This document shows, one piece after another, positions 1 to 23,873 of a stretch of 64,000 nt of DNA. Position 1 is the stretch's first letter, and each line of letters opens with the position of its first letter. The notes below the pieces were generated by a model, which saw nothing but the letters and a program-made list of their open reading frames with translations, made no database searches and was not told the DNA's origin. This DNA comes from Hydractinia symbiolongicarpus. Its lineage: Eukaryota > Cnidaria > Hydrozoa > Anthoathecata > Hydractiniidae. The position numbers and the translations under genes are program-made. The stretch spans positions 20,899,001 through 20,963,000 of the forward strand of contig NC_079882.1 of NCBI RefSeq assembly GCF_029227915.1, in the 5' to 3' direction.

Positions 1-942
1 ATTTACTAGAAACAGTGGCAAAATGACGTTATCAAGGAAATAAAATTTAAAACATGAAAGTGATTCTGTAATAACATTTTCATGAGTCTGGACTGACGTT
101 AAGAACTGCGTACGTTCTACAGTCGAAACACAATAGATAGATTATAATTAACAAATTTTACGCTAAAAAACAGATAATATAATGTCTATAATCTTTGAAA
201 ATGAGCTAACTTATCCTTTTATGCGAATTTTATTTTTTGACGTCTGGCGTTACCTAATTCAAAACACACCCTCTTATATATTTGTTGCAAGGAAAACTGC
301 AGTATTATAGTGTTGGATAGTATTCTCTAACAAATTAGTATAGTTTCAAATTAAATGTTTATGAAATAACTTTCAAATCTCAAAAGGATATTGTGTTCCC
401 TACCTCCTGAAGAGGATTCCCCCGCTGAACATCCTAGAAAGAGAATGAAAATTTTCAATTTGAGTTTATTCACACTGGCTTTTTTTGTAATGTTTCATCA
501 CGTCGTGCCGAAGAATGTCTAACAAATTTTCATCGGAATATTCGTCGGACAAAATACTAGTCACACGGAGAAATTTCCAACGGCGAGACGATTATTTTAT
601 CGTCATACCTGTCAATAAGCGCCGGTGAGAGTCAAAGAGCCCTGACAGCGAGGTTGAGAACATTTTGTCACTTTTGTCATTTTTTTCCACTTACTTTTGT
701 AACGCAGTAACAAACAACTCTAAACTATAATTTTTAAGTGAGTACTCTAATACATAATTTGTCGGACAAAAACTTTCGTCAGTGTCGAAAGATTTAGTCG
801 CTATCGTCCGACATTTTTTTGATGAGGTAGTTTAAACTTTGTCTGATTAAATTCGTTATGTTTACCTCATATGGAAATTTGTCTTTTATAATTTAACCGA
901 GCTTTTGCTAAAAAAGCGTGTTTAAATTATAGGGGTTTTATG

Positions 943-1252
943 TTAAATTCACACTGAACAAAAGTTACGCGGCGCGGCGCGTTTTTACTATATATAGTAG
1001 CCGCTAAATGACGTATACTTACAACTTCGTCCCCAGGGTCTTATGGCCCCTGAGCTGTTATTACTGCCGCTATCAACTTTTTCAACAAGGCAAAATGCCC
1101 TCGGAACGAGGTTTGTATACTTACTTTTAGCTTGCTGCATGGTGCACATTGTATACAAAATTAAAACGAAGTTTTGAAAATTTAAAGTAAACAAAAAAAT
1201 GCAAAAGTCATGTGCCGCGCCGCAAGAAACTGGGTGTTTAGTGTGAATTTAG
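943..1252. mobile_element. MITE-like element with imperfect GC-rich inverted ends
   Basis: The ends are imperfect inverted repeats: AAATTCACACTGAACA at the left and the complement of TGTTTAGTGTGAATTT at the right, each followed inward by a GCGGCGCGGC-type block that stands out in AT-rich DNA. The interior has no credible coding sequence. A second inverted pair (1024-1112, see next entry) lies inside it. A non-autonomous DNA transposon is the simplest reading. The superfamily is not assignable because no clear target duplication was identified. Confidence 0.5.
1024..1112. repeat. Short inverted-repeat element, CTCGTCCCAGGG type, nested in a MITE
   Basis: The left end ACTTCGTCCCCAGGG is mirrored by CCCTCGGAACGAGGT at the right. 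A related unit with the same ends lies at 2226-2309, and a half-copy CCTGGGAACGAGGTT at 27838-27852. Three occurrences in one window indicate a dispersed small repeat family. Confidence 0.45.
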
Positions 1253-3528
1253 CTTTAGGGTGTATAAATATTTGAAATTTATCAAAGTTAAGAAACAGAA
1301 GAAACATGTAGCGCAAAATATCCCGTTTTTATTTACAGACATTTAGCAAGTAGAAGCACATAAGTAGAAGCACATAATTTTGGAGATCGTTTAGTCAAAA
1401 GATGAATTAAGTTTGGTTTTTCATTTTTAATGCGATTATAATTTCCTTGTCAACTTCCTTAGCACAGGAAATCCTACTTTTGTTTCAACATCCATCACTT
1501 CCTTGTTAATGCAGCGATGTTGTCTTCAACAATCACTCTTTAATCCCATGCTTCCTACTTCCGTCAGATGTAAGGATAATTTTATTTTTTGCAAGTATTT
1601 TAATATCTTCTTCTGATTGATATTTTAAAAGATATATTTTAGAATTATTTTTTTTTTCAATAGACTTTTTCCGAATTTCCTAATTATGCGAAACTCAATT
1701 AGAGAGGTCGATACTAAAAATGATTCTTATCCCTAAATTTCTTAGCAAAAGGTAAAACAAATTACCTAATTTCGTAAATATTTTTGTTCTTTAAGTGCCT
1801 TAATTCCGAGCTGAAAGTTACGGTCAAACCCTTCATATATCTGAGCTTCCTAAGATTAGCCTCGTTTCCAAAATAATTATTTTCTTCAAATCCAAATAAA
1901 ACTTTTGTCATGATAATTTAATATTCTATCTGAATGTCCTTATTTGAAGAGCACAAGACCATTAAAAAATTTTGGATGACGTCATAATTATTATAATTTA
2001 TGAAATTCAGGAAAGGTGTATTCGCAAAAATTTTAAAGCACGAAAAAATAAGTTGAAATTTATGTATATCAAAAGATGGTGAATGATAGCAAGTGCATTC
2101 GTTCTCCCGCTGCTTCACAGGTAACAATGGACTAAAATCCCTGAGCAGAAGTTCTTTTTTAACGATTTATGAATTCGCACAGGTATGGGTTTAAGTTCTC
2201 AAAACAGACCAACGGAAAAGGTCATCCTCGTCCCAGGGTTTGTTGCCTGATTTCAAAGCCGCTAACGCTTAATTGATGTCAGAAAGTCAAGAACCCCTTG
2301 GCACGAGGTTATGGGAAAAAGTACTTTAACGTACATTATACGAGATCTTAGAAGTTGATGTGGATGGCTGAGTTTGTTGTAGCGACAGACGAACACAAGT
2401 AGGAAATATACTCTAAAGATATTTTGTTTTTTATATAATTGATTTATTTTTCAAAAGATTAAAGTTAAACAAAAATACATACAAAAATATATATTTTTTA
2501 TTTATATGTAAGAACTCTGTATGAAAAATTATGCTAACAGGAAAATTGTGGCACAAACAACGAGCGTATTAATATTTGCCCTGTTCTTAAGCTGTCATGA
2601 AAGCTTTGCGCCTCAATTGCTTAAACCATAGTTATAAGAATTTTTTTATAACTATGCTTAAACATACAAAGTTAGCTAGCTTTAAATACTGTGACAATGC
2701 GGTAACAGGCTATTTAATAGAGTTACTTTCAGAAAGAAAATTAATCTAGCTAACTTTACCTTACTTCAACAAACAAAAAAACTCTGTAGAACTAGATATG
2801 AATTTGTAGTAATACCTGATCCAGCCAGGACAGCGCACAAAATTAGTATATGTATGATCTTCATCGTGTTCACTTCTCATCTGATTTGCTCTTTCCTCCA
2901 TCCGTCGCAGTTTTTATCCGTTTCTAATTACTTCGTTAATGCCTCTTTTGTTTCGACTTAAAGAAATACTTCCTCGTCCTGTTCCTAATTTAATTAATCC
3001 TTGCCTCCATTCTTGTTATTTTTACTTGTCCTTTATTATATCGTAAACGAATGGTATAGATTCCTACTTTTTTGGTTTTAGGACATGTATATCTGTGACA
3101 AAATGAATTTCGCGTCTGCTTGAACTTAGCAAAAAAGGAAGGTTTATAATCACAGCAATATATCTCGTAATTAATTACGTTTTTTTTTCTTAGCTTTTCT
3201 AAATAGTTCCATTTCTTTGGTTTACAAGTTGTTAAAAACTCTCAATTTTTTGAACTATACTACTACTATTTTATTAGTTCATCGTCAGTCAAAGGATAAG
3301 TCATAAGGCTGTGCAAACATTCACAATTTTGAACAGCGACTTCCTTATAACTTCCTCATCAATTCCTCATGCATTTCCGTTGTAAATGGTGGGCTATCCA
3401 ATATGGTAGTACGTCTTCCTTCCCCATTTTCCAACTTCCTCGTTATTAAACGATCTAGAGTGAAAAAGGTTAAAAACAAAGTTTTGCATTAACAACGACA
3501 CACAGATTTCATTCAGTTTGAATTTGTG
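1253..3528. other. Intergenic DNA without a recognised gene
   Basis: Apart from the repeat at 2226-2309, I see only short open frames without recognisable domains and scattered CTTCCT-rich motifs near 1440-1570, 2880-3040 and 3340-3440 that look like degraded low-complexity sequence. Confidence 0.4.
2226..2309. repeat. Second copy of the CTCGTCCCAGGG inverted-repeat family
   Basis: It begins CCTCGTCCCAGGG and ends CCCCTTGGCACGAGG, the same arrangement and nearly the same length as 1024-1112. The interior is diverged. No coding content. Confidence 0.45.
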
Positions 3529-3572
3529 ATGTGTGATATGGGTTTACCTCAAGGTAAACCCATATCACACAT
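3529..3572. repeat. Perfect 20-bp hairpin
   Basis: ATGTGTGATATGGGTTTACC is followed by the four-base loop TCAA and the exact reverse complement, then a run of T. The stem has no mismatch. It could be a fold-back remnant, a template-switch product or a small hairpin RNA; nothing in the sequence decides between these. Confidence 0.7.
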
Positions 3573-4003
3573 TTTTTTTTAAATCAGCATAAAATTACGT
3601 ATAAAATTTAGTTCTCTTATAGCGACGGAAATATAGTGGAATTTTTCTATAGTGAACCCCATCGGGACCTTAAAAAAGCATCTGCTTATCTCTATAGCTT
3701 AATTTTTTTAAACTACTGTAAAAAAAAATGTCAATCTTTTTAAGTTTTTATTTAAAAATGAAATTTTATAAAAATTATTTTTTATATGTTACAGAGGTTG
3801 TTGTCAATTTTTACTATCACTCTCTTATAGCTAACTGTCTTAAAATCTTTGGATAAGTGAGATACTGGATAAGCCCAAGTGGAACCATTTTTCTGGTCCT
3901 TCGAGCCGAATTACACCCTCATAACTGGACTATCGGCTTAAAAAACAAAGGATTTTTTTTAAAAAAAACATGTGTGTCATCACAACTAATTTTTGAAGGC
4001 AAC

Positions 4004-4440
4004 ATGGTGTCCGTACAGGCATCGAAAAGAAAGATTCAATCTAAAAGTTTGCTTAAAAAATACGACGCCTTTAAAGAAATTGACATATAGAGATACATTC
4101 GGTGATCGAGGCGAACAATGTAGGAACGAAACAAAACCAATGAAGTGCTAGATAAAGCAATTTAAAAATAATTTTCGTTGACTTACGACACAACAACGTT
4201 TTTATTTCTGCTAGCATGATCAAGCTCACCGTTTTTGAGTTCACAAAAGGTCTTCAGTGTGATAACTTCGAGGCTACTGATGGATGGCTGGTTGATGGAA
4301 AGAACGTTTTAAGGTTTGCTGTAAACAGTATCAGGTAGGCTTTACAGATTCTTCAACAGTTCGTAAAATATTTATGCATAGAGATGGGAAAACTGTGGTA
4401 GGATATGATTGCATTCTGCTACGCAGCAAGGCGTCCAACT
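4004..4440 (+). pseudogene. Decayed pogo/Tigger-like (CENP-B type) transposase remnant
   Basis: The start reads as a CENP-B/Tc5-type N-terminal helix-turn-helix (KRKIQSKSLLKKYDAFKEID, residues from about 4030). After stops and a frame change, 4265-4330 gives the second-domain signature FEATDGWL and then, one frame over, WKERFKVCCKQ. This order of KRK..SL..KY.A.KEI followed by GWL..WK.RF is typical of the DNA-binding half of pogo/Tigger transposases. No DDE catalytic part is visible. The call rests on motif recognition only; frameshifts and stops make it non-functional. Confidence 0.35.
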
Positions 4441-4849
4441 ATACTGTCCGTCTATATCCACTAGCCGACATATACAAAGCATATATAAAACGCATATACA
4501 ACGCATATACAACGCAAATACAACACTATACAATTTGAGCTACTCTTTCGAACATTGTCTGATTACAATGCATCTAAAGAGCGAGAATATGTGGATGATA
4601 AAATCTGTCTAACTGGCATGGCTTATGGAAATGCTCCTGTTGATAAATCGCCTATGTTGTAATCACCAGAGTCCCAATGATTTTATTAAAATCTAAAGAG
4701 TCTGCACTGTCCCGCTCAGAAAAAAAAGTTGGATGGACAGCTTGTGGATATCTAGCTAGCTATATTTTCCTCAGTTTGTTTATATAAGTTTGTTATTTTA
4801 CTTTGGTTTTTTTTATCCTTTTCAGGGATAATTTAGGTTTGACTTTTTA

Positions 4850-5836
4850 ATGGAGAATCTTTTGTCTAAAAATGATCTGGGAAAACATAAAAAACAGTTC
4901 CAGGCCTGGTTGGAGGTGGAAGCGTGCATAAAGAACTCCACAATAATGTCCCAAGAGACCTATCACGACATTGTTTTATACTTGAAAAAACAAAAGAGCG
5001 ATGTATCAGAAAGTACTGTAAGGCGTATCAGACGAAACAAGTATGTTTTGATGAGTTACCCTACACTTGGGTTGGTGGATATTTTATGTGTTCCTAGCAC
5101 TACAGTTGATGTAAGTCCTTTTTTATTCTCCTTTATAGTTTAATTATACTGCATTTTATTATACATTCATGTACCTAGGTATATATTATATATATACTTT
5201 TTTATACTTTTTATGGTGTTTGTAATTTTGCTTAGCTATTTGTCATCTCTAAAGGCCAAAAATATGAACAACAAACTACAATAGCTGAAGAGTAAAGATA
5301 CATGTTAGTTAATACCCATGGATTGTTTCTTTGGCAAGTTCAGTCTTGGCATGACCTCTAAATTATGTTTCAGTTAATGTGGTAAACTGAGAGGGTTTTT
5401 TATCCTGTTATGTAATTTTTCTTTTTTTTATTGTTATTTCTGTATATATACCATAATTCTTAGATAATAAAATCAAGATTCATAGACTGGAAACTTAAAC
5501 TAGCAAAATGTAAGTTTAGTTTCATATATGTCTATTAACTTTGACTTTCGATTCAGTCATCCAATTGGTAGGATGTCCTGTTAACAGGATAATGCAGGTT
5601 CGAATCCTGTCTGAATCAATTCTGTTCTTTATAATGGCTATATACAGTAGATGTTTTTGTAAGTATGTATATATATAATCGTTGATTTGACATAATATTT
5701 ATATATATCTAAATGCTTTTTTCAGTGCAACGCAACTCTGGGAAATTTTAAGAGGGTATGCACAGGAAACAAGATGTTTGACATAATTGAAAGAATCCAT
5801 AGCAAGGAACTCATCCATTGTGGTGACTATTATTGA
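4850..5836 (+). CDS. Truncated two-exon ORF resembling the KRBA2-type integrase N-terminal region
   Basis: Exon 1 runs 4850-5110 and ends at a GTAAGT donor. After a 615-bp intron with a TTTTTTCAG acceptor, exon 2 (5726-5836) continues in the same phase and ends in TGA, giving 123 residues. The pattern FQAWLEVEACIKNSTIMSQETYHDIVLYLK, then LGLVDILCVPST, then RVCTGNKMFDIIERIHSKE recalls the region before the integrase core in KRAB-A-domain-containing-2 (KRBA2) and related transposon-derived proteins, with the usual H..H...C..C zinc part missing. It stops just where the integrase should continue. It is probably a remnant of a larger element, although the intron and clean frame leave open a short host gene. 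The family call is tentative. Confidence 0.35.
5550..5618 (+). tRNA. tRNA-like sequence, atypical anticodon arm (possible tRNA-Asn pseudogene)
   Basis: A perfect 7-bp acceptor stem (GATTCAG with CTGAATC), a 4-bp D stem (ATCC with GGAT) around AATTGGTA, and a T arm GCAGG-TTCGAAT-CCTGT with a perfect B box GGTTCGAATCC give a cloverleaf of 69 bases. The anticodon arm is TCCTGTTAACAGGA, a perfect palindrome. It folds with a 4- or 6-base loop but not the required 7. The string CTGTTAA matches an Asn (GTT) anticodon loop. The A box is poor and no T-run terminator follows closely. This suggests a pseudogene, a SINE head or a transferred tRNA; a functional tRNA is less likely. Confidence 0.5.
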
Positions 5837-6334
5837 CCTTATGGAAAAGTGTAATTAGCTTGTGAAAAATTCACAGAGTCAGGTCAGTACTATTGTGTTT
5901 AGTATTTTTTATTCTTTGCCTTCACTGCTCTTTATTTTCAAGTTCATTTAAAAGTTAAAAAGCCTTTATCGTTGAAATAATCAGGTTATGAAAGGTTTAA
6001 TACAAGCTTTGATATTGTTGATTTTTTTGCTTCAGAAAATGCAAAGAGGAAGGAGTACTGGCGTGAAAGTGAATATGCAGACTAATTTTTCTCTTGCAAA
6101 CGTCTTCTGTGTGTACAGTCATGTCTTTTTCTACAAATAAATGATATATACTGATACTGAAGGTCAGTTAACGCAAGATTTAAATGCCAGGTGGAAAACT
6201 TTAGCGAAACGAAAACACGACCTAATGCAATTAGATTAGTTTTCTTAATTACTTTTTTTTTGGAAACTATTGTAAATATGTGAATAATCGACTTTAAATA
6301 AATTGAAAAGAAAGAAAGAAAAGAAAAGCAACGT

Positions 6335-6643
6335 TTGCTTTCTGAGTCTTGCGACGAAGAAAAAAATCCTTTGTTGAAGTATTTAAAAGGCAGTGGTTCC
6401 ACGTTTCATGGGGCTGCATTTAAATCATTACACGAAACCAATCCTGAGTTTCATGATGAATATTTGAGGAATAATGAAAATGTTCCCAGCGGTTTGGCAC
6501 ATTTTCTCAGAAGCAACTTTTCTGAATTAGGCATCAGTGCAACTTCACATATCCGGATTGGATACATAACAACTAAGGTCACCAAGTCTGATATGCAGGT
6601 TTTTAAAGTTTCGAAGTTCAGCAGACAACCCCAACCCATATGA
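6335..6643 (+). CDS. Unrecognised 102-codon open frame, partly inside the duplicated block
   Basis: The frame contains FHGAAFKSLHETNPEFHDEY and a block GLAHFLRSNFSELGISATSH that looks more protein-like than its surroundings, but I recognise no family. Its 3' half (from 6480) is repeated at 8852-9014 because the tandem duplication breakpoint falls inside it. The second copy lacks the N-terminal half. It may be an exon of a decayed transposon gene. Confidence 0.2.
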   Translation: MLSESCDEEKNPLLKYLKGSGSTFHGAAFKSLHETNPEFHDEYLRNNENVPSGLAHFLRSNFSELGISATSHIRIGYITTKVTKSDMQVFKVSKFSRQPQPI

Positions 6644-6668
6644 TCCAAGAAGGTTCAGAAAAACGTAG

Positions 6669-6772
6669 GTAGAGGTTATATGCCTGCCCATGTTGTCCAA
6701 AAAGGTTTAGGACAATATGGGTAGAGGTTATATGCCTGCCCATGTTGTCCAAAAAGGTTTAAATGAGGACGT
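6669..6772. repeat. 52-bp tandem repeat, two units
   Basis: The unit starts GTAGAGGTTATATGCCTGCC and includes GTTGTCCAAAAAGGTTTAGG. Starts are at 6669 and 6721. The duplicate block has three units starting at 9041, 9093 and 9145, the first one diverged, so copy number changed after the block was duplicated or during it. Confidence 0.85.
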
Positions 6773-7766
6773 GAATTGCGTTACCTTGTAAATTTTGTTG
6801 AAAGGTCTTACCCAGGGTGTCAACAATCCGCATTAACAAAAGATTAATTTTCTGAAAAATAATCAAGCGATAAGTGTATTTTACTTATCCGACAATATGT
6901 GTTGGATTCGGACAATATGGGTTGTTGCCGTTCTTCGGACATGGGTCGGAACATAGCAACTTTACTCCTGAAGATTTTGTATGTTTAGATGATTCTGTTG
7001 TCACTTCAGTACGTTGTTTACACACAAGGGTTTAGACTGGTTATTTCAAGGGATTGACTAAATTTGCAAAAGCTACTTTTTAATACACGATTTTTTTAAA
7101 AACGTAGGATTTTCAGGCATCAACTGTTTTGCCATTTCGAGTAAAGGCCAAACCGTAACATTTTTCAAAACATGCACGCAATTGTACACCTAAATACACG
7201 GTTCCTGAATTACGTTTTTTAAAATTTTTGCAGTTTGACGTTTTGACTTTAGTATCATATTTAACATCATTGAATTGTTGCCTATAAATTTAACTTGAAA
7301 ATGGTGTTTTGGTGGTCTTAATATTATGGTCAAAATCTTTTAATTTTCTAATTGTACTAATAAACCTTGGTTTTAAGCAGAGTTCAATTAGACAAAATTA
7401 AAAAATCTGTTGTAACAGGTTAATTATTTGCTGTATGAATCTAAAGATTTCACATGCAACAAATTTCCAGTAAGGACTTAGGAAAGGTACGTTGCTTATT
7501 TTTTTCACAATTTTCGTAACTCATGTAATTTTTGATAACAGAAAGTTCTTGAAAGGTCTTTTCTTATTCTATTTTTGCAACAAGTATTGTTTTGTGTTGC
7601 TTGTGCTTATATTCGGTTTATAATTTTTCAAATCTAGATTTTCCCTTTTAATACGCCTGTTTAAATGTGGCTTGCAAGTGAAAGATCTGCGGAATACATA
7701 TGGTGTCGCTTAGGGGTTTTAAAAAAGAGAATAATTTTCAAACTTTGTCTATTTTTTTTTAAGAAA

Positions 7767-8051
<285 letters not shown>

Positions 8052-8471
8052 TTATTTTACGCACAGAAACAATGATTTTTTTTTTTGGGGGGGGACTATC
8101 TGCCTTCAAAATGTATTTATTGATTACTTATATAATTCCAAATAATTTTATCTAGGCTATATCCGAGAAAAGTCTGTTGTGCGAATTGGCTGAAAAAAAA
8201 AATCTATCTAAATGCAATTCAATTGAAAAATTTAAATAAATAAGATTTGCTAATTTATTATGGAGAGATTAAACACAGTTACGTATTGTGAAAAATAACA
8301 AAGAATGCGATTTTAAATAAAAGTTTAACAACTTGATGTAATTAAAGTGCGCGCGGTCATGCACAACAGATAAATCAATTTTTCTTGGCCTACACCAATT
8401 ATTTTAAATCAAAACAACTACAGAACTTAAAATGTAAAACTGAAACCATGCAACATGCGATATTGGCCTTT

Positions 8472-8851
8472 AAAGTTGTTTGCTATTGGTCACTGGTGAC
8501 ATGGCGCTATTTTTAAGCCCTACCAAAAAAACCGAAGTATATTTTTCTATGAATGCTTTAGCACTGACAGTAACACTATTTCAAGTTAAAAAGCAGTGAC
8601 TCTAGCTTCAAATAAGTGAAATAACTTTATTCTAACTAAATGTATATAAAGTTGTTTGCTATTGGTCACTGGTGACATGGCATCACTTTCAAGCCTTACC
8701 AAAAAACTGAAGTATATTTTTCTATGAATGCTTTAGCACTGACAGTAACACTATTTCAAGTTAAAAAGCAGTGACTCTAGCTTCAAATAAGTGAAATAAC
8801 TTTATTCTAACTAAATGTATATAAAGTTGTTCGCTATTGGTCACTGGTGAC
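8472..8851. repeat. 176-bp tandem array, copy A (about 2.2 units)
   Basis: Units start AAAGTTGTTYGCTATTGG at 8472, 8648 and 8823; the third is cut at the duplication junction. Each unit contains the small palindrome GTCACTGGTGAC. Confidence 0.9.
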
Positions 8852-14122
<5,271 letters not shown>

Positions 14123-14687
14123 GTTGTCGACTTAGAAAAGGGCTACCATTTACCAGCGCACACCGTATGTTCGGCAATCATCGCCCCATAATGCAACAGA
14201 GCAATAAAGGCCGATCCACACTATTTTCGATAACAAACTTCAAAACTCGGGTCTGGACGAAACCTATATTGAAAATTAACAGATAAAGAATACCCTTTTA
14301 TAATTGGCTTCTCAATATAAATGACATGTCATTGCAATGATACATTGTTCTTGATTTTCTACTTCCGATTTTTTGCATTTTGATATTATTTTTCAGTTTG
14401 TTACAGACAAGAATGGGGGGGGGGGAAGGAGTAAACGTGGGAATAGAAAAAAATCAAAAATTAACAATTACCGTGGGTTATTCAGTGTGGATAAGACTAT
14501 TTTGTATAAGAACCTAAGTACCTCTAATAGACGTTTTCAAATATGTAATCGCGTCTGTGTAAACAAACCTTTACAAGTCCCAAAGACAAGAAAAATTTAC
14601 GACACCGAATAACATGGCAGATTTTTTAGGACTTGGCAATTTGCTCTCTCACGCTATACTGTCCAGCTGTTGCTGGCTTGATTAAAA
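14123..14687. promoter_or_regulatory. Shared upstream region of RPS23 (minus) and RNF121 (plus)
   Basis: About 565 bp separate the two predicted start codons. The stretch holds a G run near 14413 and no MITE. No TATA box is clear on either side. That it drives both genes is inferred from the layout. Confidence 0.4.
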
Positions 14688-22079
<7,392 letters not shown>

Positions 22080-22559
22080 GACAGGGAATCAAATTTTAGC
22101 TACATATTTATATTGAACATTCAAAAATTTATTATTTCTTAAATTTATATTTTATATAAAGTTACAATATTTTTAAAGCTTTTTAATTGTGACACATCAA
22201 CCCGCTTCGTTTCTTGTGTGTGAATTTTTCTATTCTGTGGAATAAAGGTGCTGTCTTTTTTCATGACAATTTTTTCGCAAATTGAAGAGTGTGGTTATGA
22301 AAGTGCACATTACAAAATCTAGAAGTTATACTTTTAATTATTGTATTTATTATTTGATGCATTAGGAAGTTATTCAAAATTTATTCCCGTGTCGTTACTG
22401 GAAGAAAAACATTCCTGTTCACATTCTGCGTTTTTCTAAAACGGGGACGTCAATCGCGAATTGGCAGTTCTTGAAAGCTCTTATAGATCGCATTTATAAA
22501 TAAAAAAATAAATAAAAATGGCAATGGTTTGACACACAATGTCGTCATGATAAAACGCC

Positions 22560-22880
22560 CTTATCAAATGCCACAACTCTTTATCTGGGCGCATTTTTGC
22601 CCTTATAAAATGCTACAACTCTTTATCTGGGCGCATTTTCGAGGGCTATGAAACAATTATTTTCCCTCCAACAAATGCCACAACTCTTGCCACAACAACT
22701 CTTGCCACAACAACAAATGCCACAACTCTTGCCACAACAACTCTTGCCACAACACAACTCTTGCCACAACAACAAATGCCACAACTCTTTATCTGGGCGC
22801 ATTTTTGCCCTTATAAAATGCTACAACTCTTTATCTGGGCGCATTTTCGAGGGCTATGAAACAATTATTTTCCCTCCAAC
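22560..22880. repeat. Local tandem duplication with a TTGCCACAACAAC minisatellite
   Basis: A segment of about 110 bp (CTTTATCTGGGCGCATTTTT, a second CTTTATCTGGGCGC, then GAGGGCTATGAAACAATTAT) occurs at 22577-22670 and again at 22785-22880. Between them are several TTGCCACAACAAC/AATGCCACAACTC units. It gives a glutamine-proline-leucine frame that is an artefact of the repeat. It lies between RNF121 and prickle. Confidence 0.75.
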
Positions 22881-23873
22881 AACAAAAAAAAGACCAAGGG
22901 AGATGTTTTAGCAGTCGAGAAAATACACATTTTCATTACTAACATTGTCAAGAACCTTCTGGCGCATCAAGCCCAACCATGATGGTTTCTTATTTAAATA
23001 CACAGCCTGCCTATAAAAAGAAAGAAAATTAACAAAAATTATTAGGTACTTGGCGGTGTATTTTATATTTCGTTTATGATAAGTAAGAGTTGCGTCCAAC
23101 GTTCATTTGACGACCAGTTCTTTTTTTATTTGACAACCTGATGTTTGTAGTGCCGTACATTTTGCTCAATAAAGCTCGGCTCCCACTAGGCGTCTAATTG
23201 GCGTTGGCCCCTAGTGGAAACGTAAAACTTACCTATTGCAAGACTTGACGCTCATAACTCGCCAATTAAACGCCTGTGAAGCATGATCTGAACAGCAGCC
23301 AATTCCTGATGAAATTTTTCAACCTAGTTCTTGGGCCTATTCGCTTCTTAACAGTGCTGCGTCTTCTGTTAAAAATGTTAAAGTCGAGCTAGGGAAGTTC
23401 GTTTGTTCATCGAAACATTTTTTAGATTCTTTAAATTTTCCTTTTTTTCAAAGTCTTGTGATAGGGCGGAGAAGATGGATATCCGATCTATGTTGGGCTA
23501 ATGTAAGTATTGAGTCCGAACAAATAAACCTAATTATTGTATAGCCTTTGGGACATTAGATAAGTCATTAATCAAATTTAACAACGCGACTTCCCCTCAG
23601 TTCTCCGTTAGATTTATTTGAACTTTCCGCTTTTTGATTTTGATTGGTTCATAATGAGAACAATTCTCTAATGTAAACAAAAAGCTATGCGGTGGCCATT
23701 ATGAATTCGATTTGTGAAATGGCAATGAGTTGAGTGAAGACTAAACATATTTATCTGTGTGCAGTATTTAATTAGGTTAATTTCGCTGAAATTACTGACA
23801 ATACACAAAATATCTCAAGTTAAACAGTTTGTCCTTTAATGTTTGTTTTCTAAAAAATATATAATTTACTGAG

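Noticed and set aside
14373-14612. 79-codon plus-strand frame between RPS23 and RNF121
   Set aside because: It lies in the presumed promoter region, contains a poly-G-encoded glycine run and shows no domain.
14614-14685. ATG-initiated frame MADFLGLGNLLSH as the RNF121 start
   Set aside because: It reaches a stop before the donor at 14691 and cannot join the RNF121 exon at 18787; the ATG at 14688 does.
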